NCBI RefSeq assembly: GCF_026241895.1
Contig: NZ_JAPJIV010000023.1
Coordinates: 1-64,000, forward strand
Source: Pseudomonas sp. RIT-562
GTDB lineage: Bacteria > Pseudomonadota > Gammaproteobacteria > Pseudomonadales > Pseudomonadaceae
Reading direction: 5' to 3'
Length of the DNA: 64,000 bases
In this document: positions 25,030 through 33,628 of the stretch, piece after piece
How positions within the stretch are numbered: position 1 is the first letter of the stretch
Layout: each line of letters starts with the position of its first letter
Notes under the pieces: model-generated
Seen by the model: only the letters and a program-made list of their open reading frames with translations
The model's database searches: none
What the model was told of the DNA's origin: nothing
Program-made: the position numbers and the translations under genes

Positions 25030-25068
25030 CTACGCGGGCGGATTGGCAGGTTCGCCCGCGAAGCGTAG
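25030..25068. repeat. GC-rich inverted repeat between hicB and MFS gene
   Basis: CTACGCGGGCG at 25030-25040 pairs with CGCCCGCG plus GCGTAG at 25053-25068, with AA unpaired. It lies between convergent genes, but T runs are not in the position of a standard terminator. It may be a processing or stability hairpin or an isolated repeat of another family. Confidence 0.5.
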
Positions 25069-25073
25069 AGCCG

Positions 25074-26279
25074 TTATGCGCTGGCGAGTGAACGCTTCTC
25101 TGAAACACTCAGGAACCGCAACAACGCCAACACCGGGAACGCGCTGCCGACAATCACGATCCACAACCAGCCGCCGTGTTCGTACACCGCACTCGCCACG
25201 GAAGAGCCGAACGCGCCGCCGATGAAGATGCTGGTCATGTACAAGGCGTTCAGGCGACTGCGACTCTTGGCATCCAGGGCATAAACCGCACGTTGCCCCA
25301 GCACCATGTTCATCTGCACGCAGAAATCCAGCACCACGCCGGTCACCGCCAAGCCTATGACGCTGTAGAGCGGGTGGATGAAGGCAGGCAGGAAACTCAG
25401 GCTGGCGAACACCAGGGCCAGCAGTGAAGCAATGCGCGTGTGCCCGGCATCGGCCAGCCGTCCGGCAATTGGCGCTGCGATGGCACCGATAGCGCCGACC
25501 AGGGCGAAGATCGCGATCTGGGTTTGTGACAATCCGTGATTGCGCGTCAGTTCCAGCGGCACAGCAGTCCAGAACAGACTGAAGGTCGCGAACATGCAGC
25601 CCTGGTAGAACGCGCGCTGACGCAGCACTGGCTGTTCACGCAGCAGCGTCCACAACGAGCCGAGCAGTTGTGCGTAAGACGCGCTGTGATCAGGCTTGCG
25701 CTTGGGGATGGTCAGGGCCAGTACGATGCTGATTGCTGCCATCAATACGGCGGCGATTATGAACATCGCGCGCCAGCCAAAGTGGTCCGCGATCACGCTG
25801 GAGACTGGCCGCGCCAACAGAATCCCCAGCAACAAACCGCCCATGATCCCCCCGACGACGCGCCCACGGGACTCCTCCGGGGCCAAGTGTGCGGCAAGGG
25901 GAATAAGGATTTGCACTGACACCGAACTGAAACCCACCAGCAACGAGATCAGCAGGAACACGTTCGGCTGATCGGTAAACGCCGCGCCCAGCAGGCTGGC
26001 AATGGCCACCAGGGTGGTGATGATCATCAGCCGGCGATTTTCCAGCAGGTCGCCCAGCGGAACCAGGAAGAACAGGCCCAGCGCGTAGCCAATCTGCGTC
26101 AGCGAAACAATCAGGCTGGCCATGGTGCTGTTCAGGCCGATATCCGGCGCGATCAGGCCGATGATCGGCTGGGCGTAGTAGATGTTCGCCACGATGGCTC
26201 CGCAGCAAAAGGCAAATAGCAGCACCATGCCTCGGGTCATTGTCGCGGTGCCATGAGGCACTGGGTTTGCTGGAGTCAT
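25074..26279 (-). CDS. MFS transporter, drug:H+ antiporter-like
   Basis: This 401-residue major facilitator protein has 12 predicted helices. The loop 2-3 motif reads GDLLENRRLMI, and the PALM-like half IPLAAHLAPEESRGRVVGGIMGG resembles arabinose/polyol efflux and YbcL/CynX-like exporters. The substrate cannot be told from sequence. The start is ATG 26279. It is transcribed toward the hicAB module, and no regulator is adjacent. Its upstream region contains a REPIN. Confidence 0.85.
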   Translation of the reverse strand: MTPANPVPHGTATMTRGMVLLFAFCCGAIVANIYYAQPIIGLIAPDIGLNSTMASLIVSLTQIGYALGLFFLVPLGDLLENRRLMIITTLVAIASLLGAAFTDQPNVFLLISLLVGFSSVSVQILIPLAAHLAPEESRGRVVGGIMGGLLLGILLARPVSSVIADHFGWRAMFIIAAVLMAAISIVLALTIPKRKPDHSASYAQLLGSLWTLLREQPVLRQRAFYQGCMFATFSLFWTAVPLELTRNHGLSQTQIAIFALVGAIGAIAAPIAGRLADAGHTRIASLLALVFASLSFLPAFIHPLYSVIGLAVTGVVLDFCVQMNMVLGQRAVYALDAKSRSRLNALYMTSIFIGGAFGSSVASAVYEHGGWLWIVIVGSAFPVLALLRFLSVSEKRSLASA

Positions 26280-26517
26280 GGGATGTCTCGTTGAGCAATT
26301 GGGGAATGCGTGCAGGCTAAGGCGCGAGGGTGGAGGGCGGAAGCCGGTTCGGATTGATAGTGATCATTGGCTTGAGGAATGAATGGGGCGATCAGCGTGC
26401 CTGTGAGGTGCCGATGATACATTTACTTACATCCGCACTCATAGCGAACAGGGCGACTCTATCGCGGGCAAGCCAACTCCAATCGCGATGTCCAATGAAT
26501 ATGAGAGCGGTCTATAC
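26280..26517. other. Non-coding stretch upstream of MFS gene
   Basis: I see no convincing gene here. Around 26458-26490 there is ATCGCGGGCAAGCC followed by ATCGCGAT, which resembles a decayed REP. The next 98 bases form a full REPIN, then a terminator for sbp. A promoter for the MFS gene must lie in this stretch but no clear boxes stood out. Confidence 0.4.
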
Positions 26518-26615
26518 GTAGGAGTGAGCCTGCTCGCGATGGAGGTCAACGATTACGCGGGTAGCCTGAATGAATGTGGTGTTCTTCAGCTATTCGCGAC
26601 CAGGCTCGCTCCTAC
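26518..26615. repeat. REPIN, GTAGGAGTGAGCC family
   Basis: GTAGGAGTGAGCC...CGCGAT at 26518-26540 faces an inverted, slightly diverged copy (ATTCGCGACC...CTCCTAC) at 26592-26615. The 51-bp core is unique. It lies between the MFS gene and the sbp terminator. Confidence 0.88.
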
Positions 26616-26682
26616 AGGAATCTGGGGCGGGCATGAGTTCATGCTGCCCGTCCTGTGGGTTACAGGCAGCAGAACACCCACA

Positions 26683-26711
26683 AAAAAGGCGACCGCAAAG
26701 GTCGCCTTTTT
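26683..26711 (-). terminator. Terminator downstream of sbp
   Basis: A perfect 12-bp stem (AAAAAGGCGACC/GGTCGCCTTTTT, loop GCAAA) lies 17 nt past the sbp stop, with a T run on the minus strand. It is symmetrical enough to work in both directions. Confidence 0.85.
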
Positions 26712-26727
26712 CGTTACCACTCAGCGA

Positions 26728-27726
26728 TCACTTGTCGCCATAAATCTGGTCAAAAACCCCACCATCATTAAAGTGGGTTTTCTGCACGGTGCGCCAGTCA
26801 CCGAAGGTTTTCTCTACCGAAAGGAAATCCACTTTCGGGAAGCGATCGGTGTACTTGGCCAAGACTGCCGGGTCACGCGGGCGCAGGTAGTTGGCTGCGG
26901 CGATTTCCTGGCCTTCTGGAGACCACAGGTATTTCAGGTACTCCTCGGCGGCCGCGCGGGTGCCTTTTTTCTCGACGACTTTGTCGACCACCGACACTGG
27001 CGGCTCGGCTTCGGCGGAGACGCTTGGGTAGATGACTTCGAACTGGTCGCGGCCAAACTCGCGGGCGATCATTTCCGCTTCGTTTTCGAAAGTAACCAGT
27101 ACGTCGCCGATCTGGTTGGTCATGAAGGTGGTAGTGGCAGCGCGGCCGCCAGTGTCGAGCACTGGTGCCTGCTTGAACAGCTTGCCGACGAAGTCCTTGG
27201 CCTTGTTCTCGTCACCTCCGTTTTTCAGCACATAACCCCAGGCCGACAGGTAGGTGTAGCGGCCGTTACCGGAAGTCTTCGGGTTCGGCACTATCACTTG
27301 CACGCCATCCTTGAGCAAGTCTGGCCAATCTTTCAGGGCTTTCGGGTTGCCTTTACGCACGATGAACACAGTGGCCGAGGTGAAGGGCGCGCTGTTGTTC
27401 GGCAGGCGGGTGACCCAGTTATCGGGGACCAGTTTGCCATTGTCTGCCAAGGCGTTGATGTCGGTCGCCATGTTCATGGTGATGACGTCAGCGGGCAGGC
27501 CGTCGATCACCGAGCGCGCCTGTTTGCTGGAGCCGCCGAACGACATCTGCAAGGTGATGTTCTCGTTGTGCTCGGCTTGCCAATGCTTCTGGAAGGCAGT
27601 GTTGTAGTCCTTGTAGAAATCGCGCATCACGTCGTAGGAAACGTTGAGCAGGGTCGGTGCGGCGTGGGCCACGCTGGTCAGGGCCAGGCCGGCGGCGAGT
27701 AGTGAGGCGCCAAAGAGTTTTTTCAC
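26728..27726 (-). CDS. sbp: Periplasmic sulfate-binding protein Sbp
   Basis: This 332-residue substrate-binding protein of the sulfate/thiosulfate ABC transporter starts at GTG 27726 behind AAGGAATTC, giving a clean signal peptide VKKLFGASLLAAGLALTSVAHA. Family hallmarks are LLNVSYDVMRDFYKDYN, SFGGSSKQARSVIDGLPADVITM and IVPNPKTSGNGRYTYL. The permease genes cysTWA are not adjacent, so it serves a transporter encoded elsewhere. Sulfate-starvation control (CysB) is expected but no site was identified. Confidence 0.94.
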   Translation of the reverse strand: MKKLFGASLLAAGLALTSVAHAAPTLLNVSYDVMRDFYKDYNTAFQKHWQAEHNENITLQMSFGGSSKQARSVIDGLPADVITMNMATDINALADNGKLVPDNWVTRLPNNSAPFTSATVFIVRKGNPKALKDWPDLLKDGVQVIVPNPKTSGNGRYTYLSAWGYVLKNGGDENKAKDFVGKLFKQAPVLDTGGRAATTTFMTNQIGDVLVTFENEAEMIAREFGRDQFEVIYPSVSAEAEPPVSVVDKVVEKKGTRAAAEEYLKYLWSPEGQEIAAANYLRPRDPAVLAKYTDRFPKVDFLSVEKTFGDWRTVQKTHFNDGGVFDQIYGDK

Positions 27727-27841
27727 TGCGAATTCCTTGTTCTGGATATTGTGTTCTAAGGTTTTTGAGCAAAATCGAGGCAATTTGCCAGCGACTATAA
27801 CGGCACCGGCATAGTCCTTTAAAGATTAAAAAGCTCTTTGC

Positions 27842-28666
27842 TTATTCCAATTTTTTGAACAGTGCGTTGCCACATCGAGAGCAAAATGCGGCCCCGTGTT
27901 CGTGACTGTTCTTGCGGCAAACCGGGCAGTCGTGTTGCAACTGCTCACCGCGCATGGCGTTGGCCAGTTCGGCGGTAAATATCCCGGTGGGCACGGCGAT
28001 GATCGAGTAACCCGTGATCATTACCAGTGACGAAATCACTTGGCCCAGCGGGGTCTTCGGCACGATGTCGCCAAAGCCTACCGTTGTCAGCGTGACAATC
28101 GCCCAATAGATGCCTTTGGGAATGCTGGTAAAGCCATGTTCCGGCCCTTCGACCACGTACATGAGCGTGCCGAACACCGTCACCAGGGTGCAGACGCTGA
28201 CCAGGAACACCACGATCTTCTGCTTGCTGCCCCGCAGCGCCGACATCAGGTAGTTGGCTTGCTTGAGGTACGGGCTGAGCTTGAGCACACGGAAGATCCG
28301 CAGCATGCGGATGATGCGGATGATCAGCAGGTACTGCGCGTCGGCGTAGTACAGCGCGATGATGCCGGGCACGATCGCTAGCAAATCCACCAGCCCGTAA
28401 AAGCTGAATGCGTAACGCAACGGCTTGGGAGAACAGTACAGCCGCAAGCCGTACTCGATGGCGAAAATAACCGTGAAGCCCCACTCGATATACGCCAGCA
28501 CGTTGGCGTAGTTCTGATGGACGCGGTCGATACTGTCGAGCATCACAATCACGATGCTGGCCAGGATGATCAACAGCAGAATGCCGTCGAAGCGCCGTCC
28601 GGCTTTGGTGTCGCTTTGGAAAACCATGACGTAAAGCTCTTCACGCCAGTTTTTGCTGCTGTCCAT
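27842..28666 (-). CDS. Voltage-gated K+ channel with C-terminal zinc ribbon
   Basis: The 274-residue ion-transport protein has six transmembrane segments. S4 is RIIRMLRIFRVLKL (117-130) with arginines every third residue, and the pore filter is TVGFGD (195-200), the potassium-selective type. After S6 there is a short tail with four cysteines (C247, C250, C262, C265; CPVC and CSRC), a probable zinc ribbon. Start MDSSKNWREEL (ATG 28666) follows AGGCGG. It resembles KvAP/Kch-type bacterial channels. Confidence 0.9.
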   Translation of the reverse strand: MDSSKNWREELYVMVFQSDTKAGRRFDGILLLIILASIVIVMLDSIDRVHQNYANVLAYIEWGFTVIFAIEYGLRLYCSPKPLRYAFSFYGLVDLLAIVPGIIALYYADAQYLLIIRIIRMLRIFRVLKLSPYLKQANYLMSALRGSKQKIVVFLVSVCTLVTVFGTLMYVVEGPEHGFTSIPKGIYWAIVTLTTVGFGDIVPKTPLGQVISSLVMITGYSIIAVPTGIFTAELANAMRGEQLQHDCPVCRKNSHEHGAAFCSRCGNALFKKLE

Positions 28667-28687
28667 GGATACCGCCTGAACCAATGA

Positions 28688-29602
28688 TCAGCGAAGCCTA
28701 GGTTGATTCTCCTCCAGAGCGCAAGGCGTATGGGTGACAGTGGCCTTGCCGAGCATTTGCACAATCGTGCGGATCAGCCAGCAGGCGAGGATGAAAGGCG
28801 CCGTCAGCGTGGGCAGGCCGATGGCGGCGAACACCGGCGTCAGCAGCAGCGCCGCTGCGATACCGAGCAGCGGCAACCAAGGTTTCTGGCCTGGCGAACT
28901 GAAGGCGAGGGCGGCGAGCACGGCGTTGTAACCACCGAGGCCGATCAATGCACTGTAAAAGTCGTGATGCAGCATGCTCCAGCCCATGCCTGCGACAGAG
29001 GCCAGCATCGCCCAGCAGAAAGCACGGCGATCTGCGATGAGCAAGCCCGCGGCAATCATTGCACCGGCTAACGGATGACCGAGGAACATCACCTGGCCCA
29101 GGCCTTTGAAGGGGGCAGCGAGTACGTTCTGCGGATTGATTTCGATCAGGTGCGCAGTGGTCGAGGGCGTGGCAAAGCACAGCAGCACCCAGCCCAGGCC
29201 GACGAAGGGCGCCGTGTAGGCGGGCATGTATTGGCTGAACCGTACGCGCTTGAGCCACTGTTGTGTGAGCATCGCACTCAGGCCCCCGGCGGCAATGATC
29301 AGCGGTGGCAGCAACGCGGACCAGGGGAAATACAGGCTCAGCAATAAACCGAGCAGCACGCCGTTGTAGCTGAACAGTCCGGCCTGGCGGTCAGCCTTGG
29401 CGTAGCCGCGGCGCTGGGCTGTGAGCAAGCCGGCAACCCCGCCCAGCAGTGCTCCGCCGAGCAGCACCGGCGCGGTAAAAAGGATGGCCAGCAGGCACAG
29501 CAAGCCAAACAGCGGGTGGCGCTGGAGGAAAATCTGGCTGAAGCCGTTGAGCAGGGCAGTCGCCCAATCGGGGCAGTGGGTGTTGAAGTGGTTGGCAGGC
29601 AT
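28688..29602 (-). CDS. Urea transporter (UT family)
   Basis: The 304-residue membrane protein matches the urea transporter family: GGLLTAQRRGYAK-like loops, GLFSYNGVLLGLLLSLYF in the first half and GLGGYNAVLAALAF in the second reflect the duplicated UT repeat with its NGVLLG-type filter motif. It mediates channel-like urea uptake. No urease genes are in the window. It lies 21 nt upstream of the K+ channel on the same strand. The ATG has only a weak ribosome site. Confidence 0.87.
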   Translation of the reverse strand: MPANHFNTHCPDWATALLNGFSQIFLQRHPLFGLLCLLAILFTAPVLLGGALLGGVAGLLTAQRRGYAKADRQAGLFSYNGVLLGLLLSLYFPWSALLPPLIIAAGGLSAMLTQQWLKRVRFSQYMPAYTAPFVGLGWVLLCFATPSTTAHLIEINPQNVLAAPFKGLGQVMFLGHPLAGAMIAAGLLIADRRAFCWAMLASVAGMGWSMLHHDFYSALIGLGGYNAVLAALAFSSPGQKPWLPLLGIAAALLLTPVFAAIGLPTLTAPFILACWLIRTIVQMLGKATVTHTPCALEENQPRLR

Positions 29603-29638
29603 TTTTATTCAGTGTGTCAGATGGACCGAGTTGGCTGC

Positions 29639-29731
29639 TTCGCGAGCAAGCCCGCTCCCACAGTGGATTTGTGGTGTTCACATATCCATTGGCTGAGCAG
29701 AGATCAGTGTGGGAGCGGGCTTGCTCGCGAA
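29639..29731. repeat. REPIN, GTGGGAGCGGGC family (inside-out)
   Basis: TTCGCGAGCAAGC...CTCCCAC (29639-29661) precedes GTGGGAGCGGGC...GCGAA (29709-29731), so the GTGG ends face inward. It lies between the pyk and urea transporter genes. Confidence 0.9.
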
Positions 29732-29747
29732 GAGGTCAGTACAGGCG

Positions 29748-31163
29748 CTAGATCAACGTCTCAATACGCAACGAGTTAGTCGACCCAGGCTGTCCAAACG
29801 GCACACCCGCAGTAATCAGCAAGGTATCGCCACGCTCAGCCATGCCCTGGGCCTGCGCGATCTCCAGCGCTGTCGAGCACACTTCATCCACCTGCCGCAG
29901 CCGGTCATTGACCACCGAGTGCACGCCCCACGCCACGGTCAAGCGGCGGGCGGCCTGCAGGTTTGGCGTCAGGTTGAGGATCGGCACCGTCGGCCGCTCC
30001 CGCGCCGCGCGCAGGCTCGACGCCCCCGATTCGCTGTAGTTGACCAGCACTGCCACCGGCAGCACGTTGCTGATACGCCGGATGGCGCAGCTGATCGCGT
30101 CGGAAACCGTAGCCTCGGCTTTTGGCCGGCTGACATCCAGTTGCGTCTGGTAGTCCGGGCCGTTTTCCACCTGGCGGATAATCTTGCTCATCATCTGCAC
30201 GGCTTCCAGCGGGTATTCACCGGACGCGGTCTCCGCCGAGAGCATGACCGCATCAGCCCCTTCAGCCACGGCGTTGGCGACATCGGTCACCTCAGCGCGG
30301 GTCGGCGCAGGCGAGAAGCGCATCGATTCGAGCATCTGCGTGGCCACCACCACCGGTTTGCCGAGCTGGCGGCAGGTGCTGATGATGTTTTTCTGAATCT
30401 GCGGCACGCTTTCGGCTGGCACTTCCACGCCAAGATCGCCGCGAGCGACCATGATCGCATCGCTCAATTCGGCGATTTCGCGCAGCTGGGTAACGGCCGA
30501 CGGCTTCTCGATCTTTGCCATCAGGAACGCCCTGTCGCCAATCAGTGACCGTGCCTCGCGGATGTCTTCCGGGCGTTGCACAAACGACAGCGCCACCCAG
30601 TCCACGCCCAGCTCCAGGCCGAAGCTCAAGTCACGGCGGTCCTTCGCGGTCAGCGGGCTCAATTCCAGCACCGCTTGCGGCACGTTCACGCCTTTGCGGT
30701 CCGACAGTTCGCCGCCATTGAGCACCGTGGTGTCGATGGCGTCGGCGTACTTGGTCACTACTCGCAGGCGCAGCTTGCCGTCGTCGAGCAGCAGGTCCAT
30801 GCCCGGCTCCAGCGCGGCGATGATTTCCGGGTGGGGCAGGTTGACTCGACGTTCATCGCCCGGTGTTGCATCCAGGTCCAGGCGCAGGGCCTGGCCACGC
30901 ACCAGTTGCACTTTGCCTTCGGCGAATTTGCCCACCCGCAGTTTCGGCCCCTGCAGGTCCATCAGGATGCCCAGGGGGTAGTTCAGCTGGCGTTCGACTT
31001 CACGGATCCACTGGTAGCGCTGAGCGTGATCGGCGTGATCGCCATGGCTGAAGTTCAGGCGAAAGATATTGACCCCGGCCTCCACCAGCTCTCGGATGTC
31101 GTCGATTCCGTCGGTGGCGGGACCGAGGGTGGCGAGGATTTTAACCTTCTTGTCAGGCGTCAT
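29748..31163 (-). CDS. pyk: Pyruvate kinase
   Basis: Pyruvate kinase (471 aa) makes pyruvate and ATP from phosphoenolpyruvate. Motifs: KILATLGPATDGIDDIRELVEAGVNIFRLNFSHGDH, MAKIEKPSA (catalytic Lys), MVARGDLGVEVP and VATQMLESMRFSPAPTRAEVTDVANAV. In pseudomonads one of two pyruvate kinases is encoded at the end of the gcl operon, so glyoxylate-derived glycerate can reach pyruvate. It overlaps ttuD by 11 bases. GAGAG precedes the ATG. Confidence 0.95.
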   Translation of the reverse strand: MTPDKKVKILATLGPATDGIDDIRELVEAGVNIFRLNFSHGDHADHAQRYQWIREVERQLNYPLGILMDLQGPKLRVGKFAEGKVQLVRGQALRLDLDATPGDERRVNLPHPEIIAALEPGMDLLLDDGKLRLRVVTKYADAIDTTVLNGGELSDRKGVNVPQAVLELSPLTAKDRRDLSFGLELGVDWVALSFVQRPEDIREARSLIGDRAFLMAKIEKPSAVTQLREIAELSDAIMVARGDLGVEVPAESVPQIQKNIISTCRQLGKPVVVATQMLESMRFSPAPTRAEVTDVANAVAEGADAVMLSAETASGEYPLEAVQMMSKIIRQVENGPDYQTQLDVSRPKAEATVSDAISCAIRRISNVLPVAVLVNYSESGASSLRAARERPTVPILNLTPNLQAARRLTVAWGVHSVVNDRLRQVDEVCSTALEIAQAQGMAERGDTLLITAGVPFGQPGSTNSLRIETLI

Positions 31164-32433
31164 TTTTAGGGCTCTCGAGAATCAGGATGGCGCGGAAATC
31201 GTTGACGTTGGTACGGGTCGGCTCGGTGACGATCAAGGCGTCCAGCGCCTGGAAATAACCGTAGCCATTGTTGTTGTCGAGCTCATCACTGGCGCTCAGG
31301 CCCAGGGCTGCAGCGCGGGCGTAGCTGTCCGGGGTCATGATGGCGCCGGCATTGTCCTCGGAACCATCGATGCCATCGGTATCGCCGGCCAGGGCGTAGA
31401 CGCCGGGCAGGCCCTTGAGGCTGTCGGTCAGGCTGAGAAGGAATTCCGCATTGCGTCCGCCACGGCCATTGCCGCGCACGGTCACGGTGGTTTCGCCACC
31501 GGACAGAATCACGCACGGCGCGGGCAGGGGTTGACCGTGCAGCACGACTTGCCGAGCGATGCCGGCGTGCACCTTTGCTACTTCCCGGGATTCGCCCTCC
31601 AGGTCGCCGAGGATCAGCGGGCTGAAACCGGCCTGGCGGGCTTTGACTGCGGCCGCTTCCAGCGACTGCTGGGGCCGGGCGATCAGCTGGAAATGGCTGC
31701 GAGCCAGGCTCGGGTCATCGGGTTTGACGGTTTCTGATTCCGGGTTTTGCAGCCACTCACGCACGGACGCAGGCACTTCAATGGCATAACGCTTGAGGAT
31801 CGCCAGGGCTTCGGCACTGGTGCTTGGGTCGGCCACGGTGGGGCCGGATGCGATGACCGTGGCGAGATCGCCCGGCACATCGGAAATGGCGTAGGTATAA
31901 ACAGTTGCAGGCCAGCAGGCCTTGCCGAGACGGCCACCCTTGATCGCCGAGAGGTGCTTGCGCACGCAGTTCATCTCGCCGATAGTGGCGCCGGATTTGA
32001 GCAGGGCTTTATTGATTGACTGCTTGTCGGCCAGGGTAATGCCAGCTGCGGGCAGGGCGAGCAGAGCCGAACCTCCGCCGGAAAGCAGGAAGATCACGCG
32101 GTCGTCTTCGGTCAGGTTGCTGACCAGCTCCAGCACGCGTTTGGCCACAGCCAGGCCAGCGGCATCGGGCACCGGGTGGGCGGCTTCGACCACTTCGATT
32201 TTTTCGCAAGGTGCGCCGTGACCGTAACGGGTCACCACCAGGCCGGAGACTTCGCCCTGCCAGCAGCGCTCGACCACTTGAGCCATGGCGGCAGCGGCTT
32301 TACCCGCGCCGATTACGATCACCCGGCCTGTGCGATCACGTGGCAGATAAGCTTCGAGAACTTGTTGCGGATGGGCCGCGTCGATGGCGGTGGCGAACAG
32401 GTCGCGAAGAAATTGTTGCGGATCGACCGACAT
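31153..32433 (-). CDS. ttuD: Glycerate 2-kinase (MOFRL family)
   Basis: This 426-residue enzyme, often annotated hydroxypyruvate reductase TtuD, belongs to the MOFRL glycerate kinase family: VIGAGKAAAAMA, VTRYGHGAPCEKIEVVEAAHPVPDAAG, FLLSGGGSALLALPA, ILSGGETTVTVRGNGRGGRNAEF and DTDGIDGSEDNAGA. It most likely phosphorylates glycerate to 2-phosphoglycerate, following GlxR and preceding pyruvate kinase. The start ATG has GGGAGCC upstream. It is separated from glxR by a REPIN. Confidence 0.92.
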   Translation of the reverse strand: MSVDPQQFLRDLFATAIDAAHPQQVLEAYLPRDRTGRVIVIGAGKAAAAMAQVVERCWQGEVSGLVVTRYGHGAPCEKIEVVEAAHPVPDAAGLAVAKRVLELVSNLTEDDRVIFLLSGGGSALLALPAAGITLADKQSINKALLKSGATIGEMNCVRKHLSAIKGGRLGKACWPATVYTYAISDVPGDLATVIASGPTVADPSTSAEALAILKRYAIEVPASVREWLQNPESETVKPDDPSLARSHFQLIARPQQSLEAAAVKARQAGFSPLILGDLEGESREVAKVHAGIARQVVLHGQPLPAPCVILSGGETTVTVRGNGRGGRNAEFLLSLTDSLKGLPGVYALAGDTDGIDGSEDNAGAIMTPDSYARAAALGLSASDELDNNNGYGYFQALDALIVTEPTRTNVNDFRAILILESPKNDA

Positions 32434-32480
32434 GGCAGGCTCCCGGAATTCTTGTTATTTGAAGGGCAACTCGGTTCCTT

Positions 32481-32568
32481 GTGGGAGCGGGCTTGCTCGC
32501 GAAGGCGTCGGCACAGTCAATATTGATATCTCCTGACCCACCGCCTTCGCGAGTAAGCCCGCTCCCAC
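32481..32568. repeat. REPIN, GTGGGAGCGGGC family, ttuD-glxR junction
   Basis: GTGGGAGCGGGC...GCGAA (32481-32503) faces the inverted copy TTCGCGAGTAAGC...CCCAC (32546-32568), which has one base change. It sits inside the glyoxylate operon. Confidence 0.9.
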
Positions 32569-32585
32569 AGGGTTTTGCGGCGGGC

Positions 32586-33476
32586 TTATTTATCGCGAAT
32601 CGAGAAATTCGCCATGTGCTCCAGGCCCTTGATCAGTGCCGAGTGGTCCCAGTTGCTGCCACCGATCGCCGCGCAGGTGCTGAACACTTGCTGGGTGTTG
32701 GCGGTGTTCGGCAGGTTGATGCCCAACTCGCGGGCACCGGCCAGGGCCAGGTTCAGGTCTTTCTGGTGCAGGCTGATGCGGAAGCCTGGATCAAAGGTGC
32801 CTTTGATCATACGCTCGCCGTGCACTTCGAGGATCTTCGAAGAAGCAAAACCGCCCATCAGCGCTTCACGCACCTTGGCAGGGTCGGCGCCATTCTTCGA
32901 GGCGAATAGCAGGGCTTCGGCCACGGCCTGGATGTTCAGCGCGACAATGATCTGGTTTGCCACTTTTGCGGTCTGGCCGTCGCCGTTACCACCGACCAGG
33001 GTGATGTTCTTGCCCATGGCCTGGAACAGCGGCAGGACGCGTTCGAAGGCATCGGCATCACCGCCGACCATGATGCTCAGGGTCGCAGCCTTGGCGCCGA
33101 CTTCACCGCCGGAGACTGGCGCGTCGAGGTACTGGGCGCCTTTTTCGTTGATCTTGGCCGCAAAGGCCTTGGTTGCGGTGGGCGAAATGGAGCTCATGTC
33201 GATGACGATCTTGCCTTTGCCAACACCGGCGGCGATGCCGTCGGCACGGAACAGCACGTCGTCGACCTGGGGGGTGTCCGGCACCATGATGATGATGACT
33301 TCAGCTTCCTGGGCGACTTCTTTCGGGTTGGCCAGGGCGACCGCGCCTGCAGCAATCAGGTCGGCAGGGGCGGCGTCGTGATGCGCCGACAGGAACAGGC
33401 TGTGACCGGCTTTCTGCAGGTTCGCCGCCATTGGGTGGCCCATGATGCCGGTGCCGATAAATCCGATTTTAGCCAT
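32586..33476 (-). CDS. glxR: Tartronate semialdehyde reductase GlxR
   Basis: GlxR (296 aa) reduces tartronate semialdehyde to D-glycerate with NAD(P)H. The Rossmann motif GFIGTGIMGHPMAANLQKAGH begins near residue 5; the substrate-binding DAPVSGGEVGAKAATLSIMVGG and catalytic-Lys region GQTAKVANQIIVALNIQAVAEAL are conserved in beta-hydroxyacid dehydrogenases. Start ATG follows AGAGGAA. The product of Gcl is its substrate, directly or after Hyi isomerisation. Confidence 0.94.
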   Translation of the reverse strand: MAKIGFIGTGIMGHPMAANLQKAGHSLFLSAHHDAAPADLIAAGAVALANPKEVAQEAEVIIIMVPDTPQVDDVLFRADGIAAGVGKGKIVIDMSSISPTATKAFAAKINEKGAQYLDAPVSGGEVGAKAATLSIMVGGDADAFERVLPLFQAMGKNITLVGGNGDGQTAKVANQIIVALNIQAVAEALLFASKNGADPAKVREALMGGFASSKILEVHGERMIKGTFDPGFRISLHQKDLNLALAGARELGINLPNTANTQQVFSTCAAIGGSNWDHSALIKGLEHMANFSIRDK

Positions 33477-33532
33477 GAGAAATTCCTCTTGTTTTTGTGT
33501 AGCTCAAGCAAATAGGGGAGCTGTTGCTTTAT

Positions 33533-33616
33533 GTAGGAGTGAGCCTGCTCGCGATTCAGGCGCTGCGGCACATCAGGTGCACCGAGGTGATTTCATCGCA
33601 GCAGGCTCACTCCTAC
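33533..33616. repeat. REPIN, GTAGGAGTGAGCC family, glxR-hyi junction
   Basis: GTAGGAGTGAGCC...CGCGAT (33533-33555) faces an inverted copy at 33595-33616, in which one base of CGCGAG is missing (ATCGCAGCAGG...). Confidence 0.88.
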
Positions 33617-33628
33617 AGGGGGTCTGTG

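Noticed and set aside
26488..27702. 404-codon plus-strand frame over a REPIN and sbp
   Set aside because: Starts in repeat DNA and is antisense to sbp.
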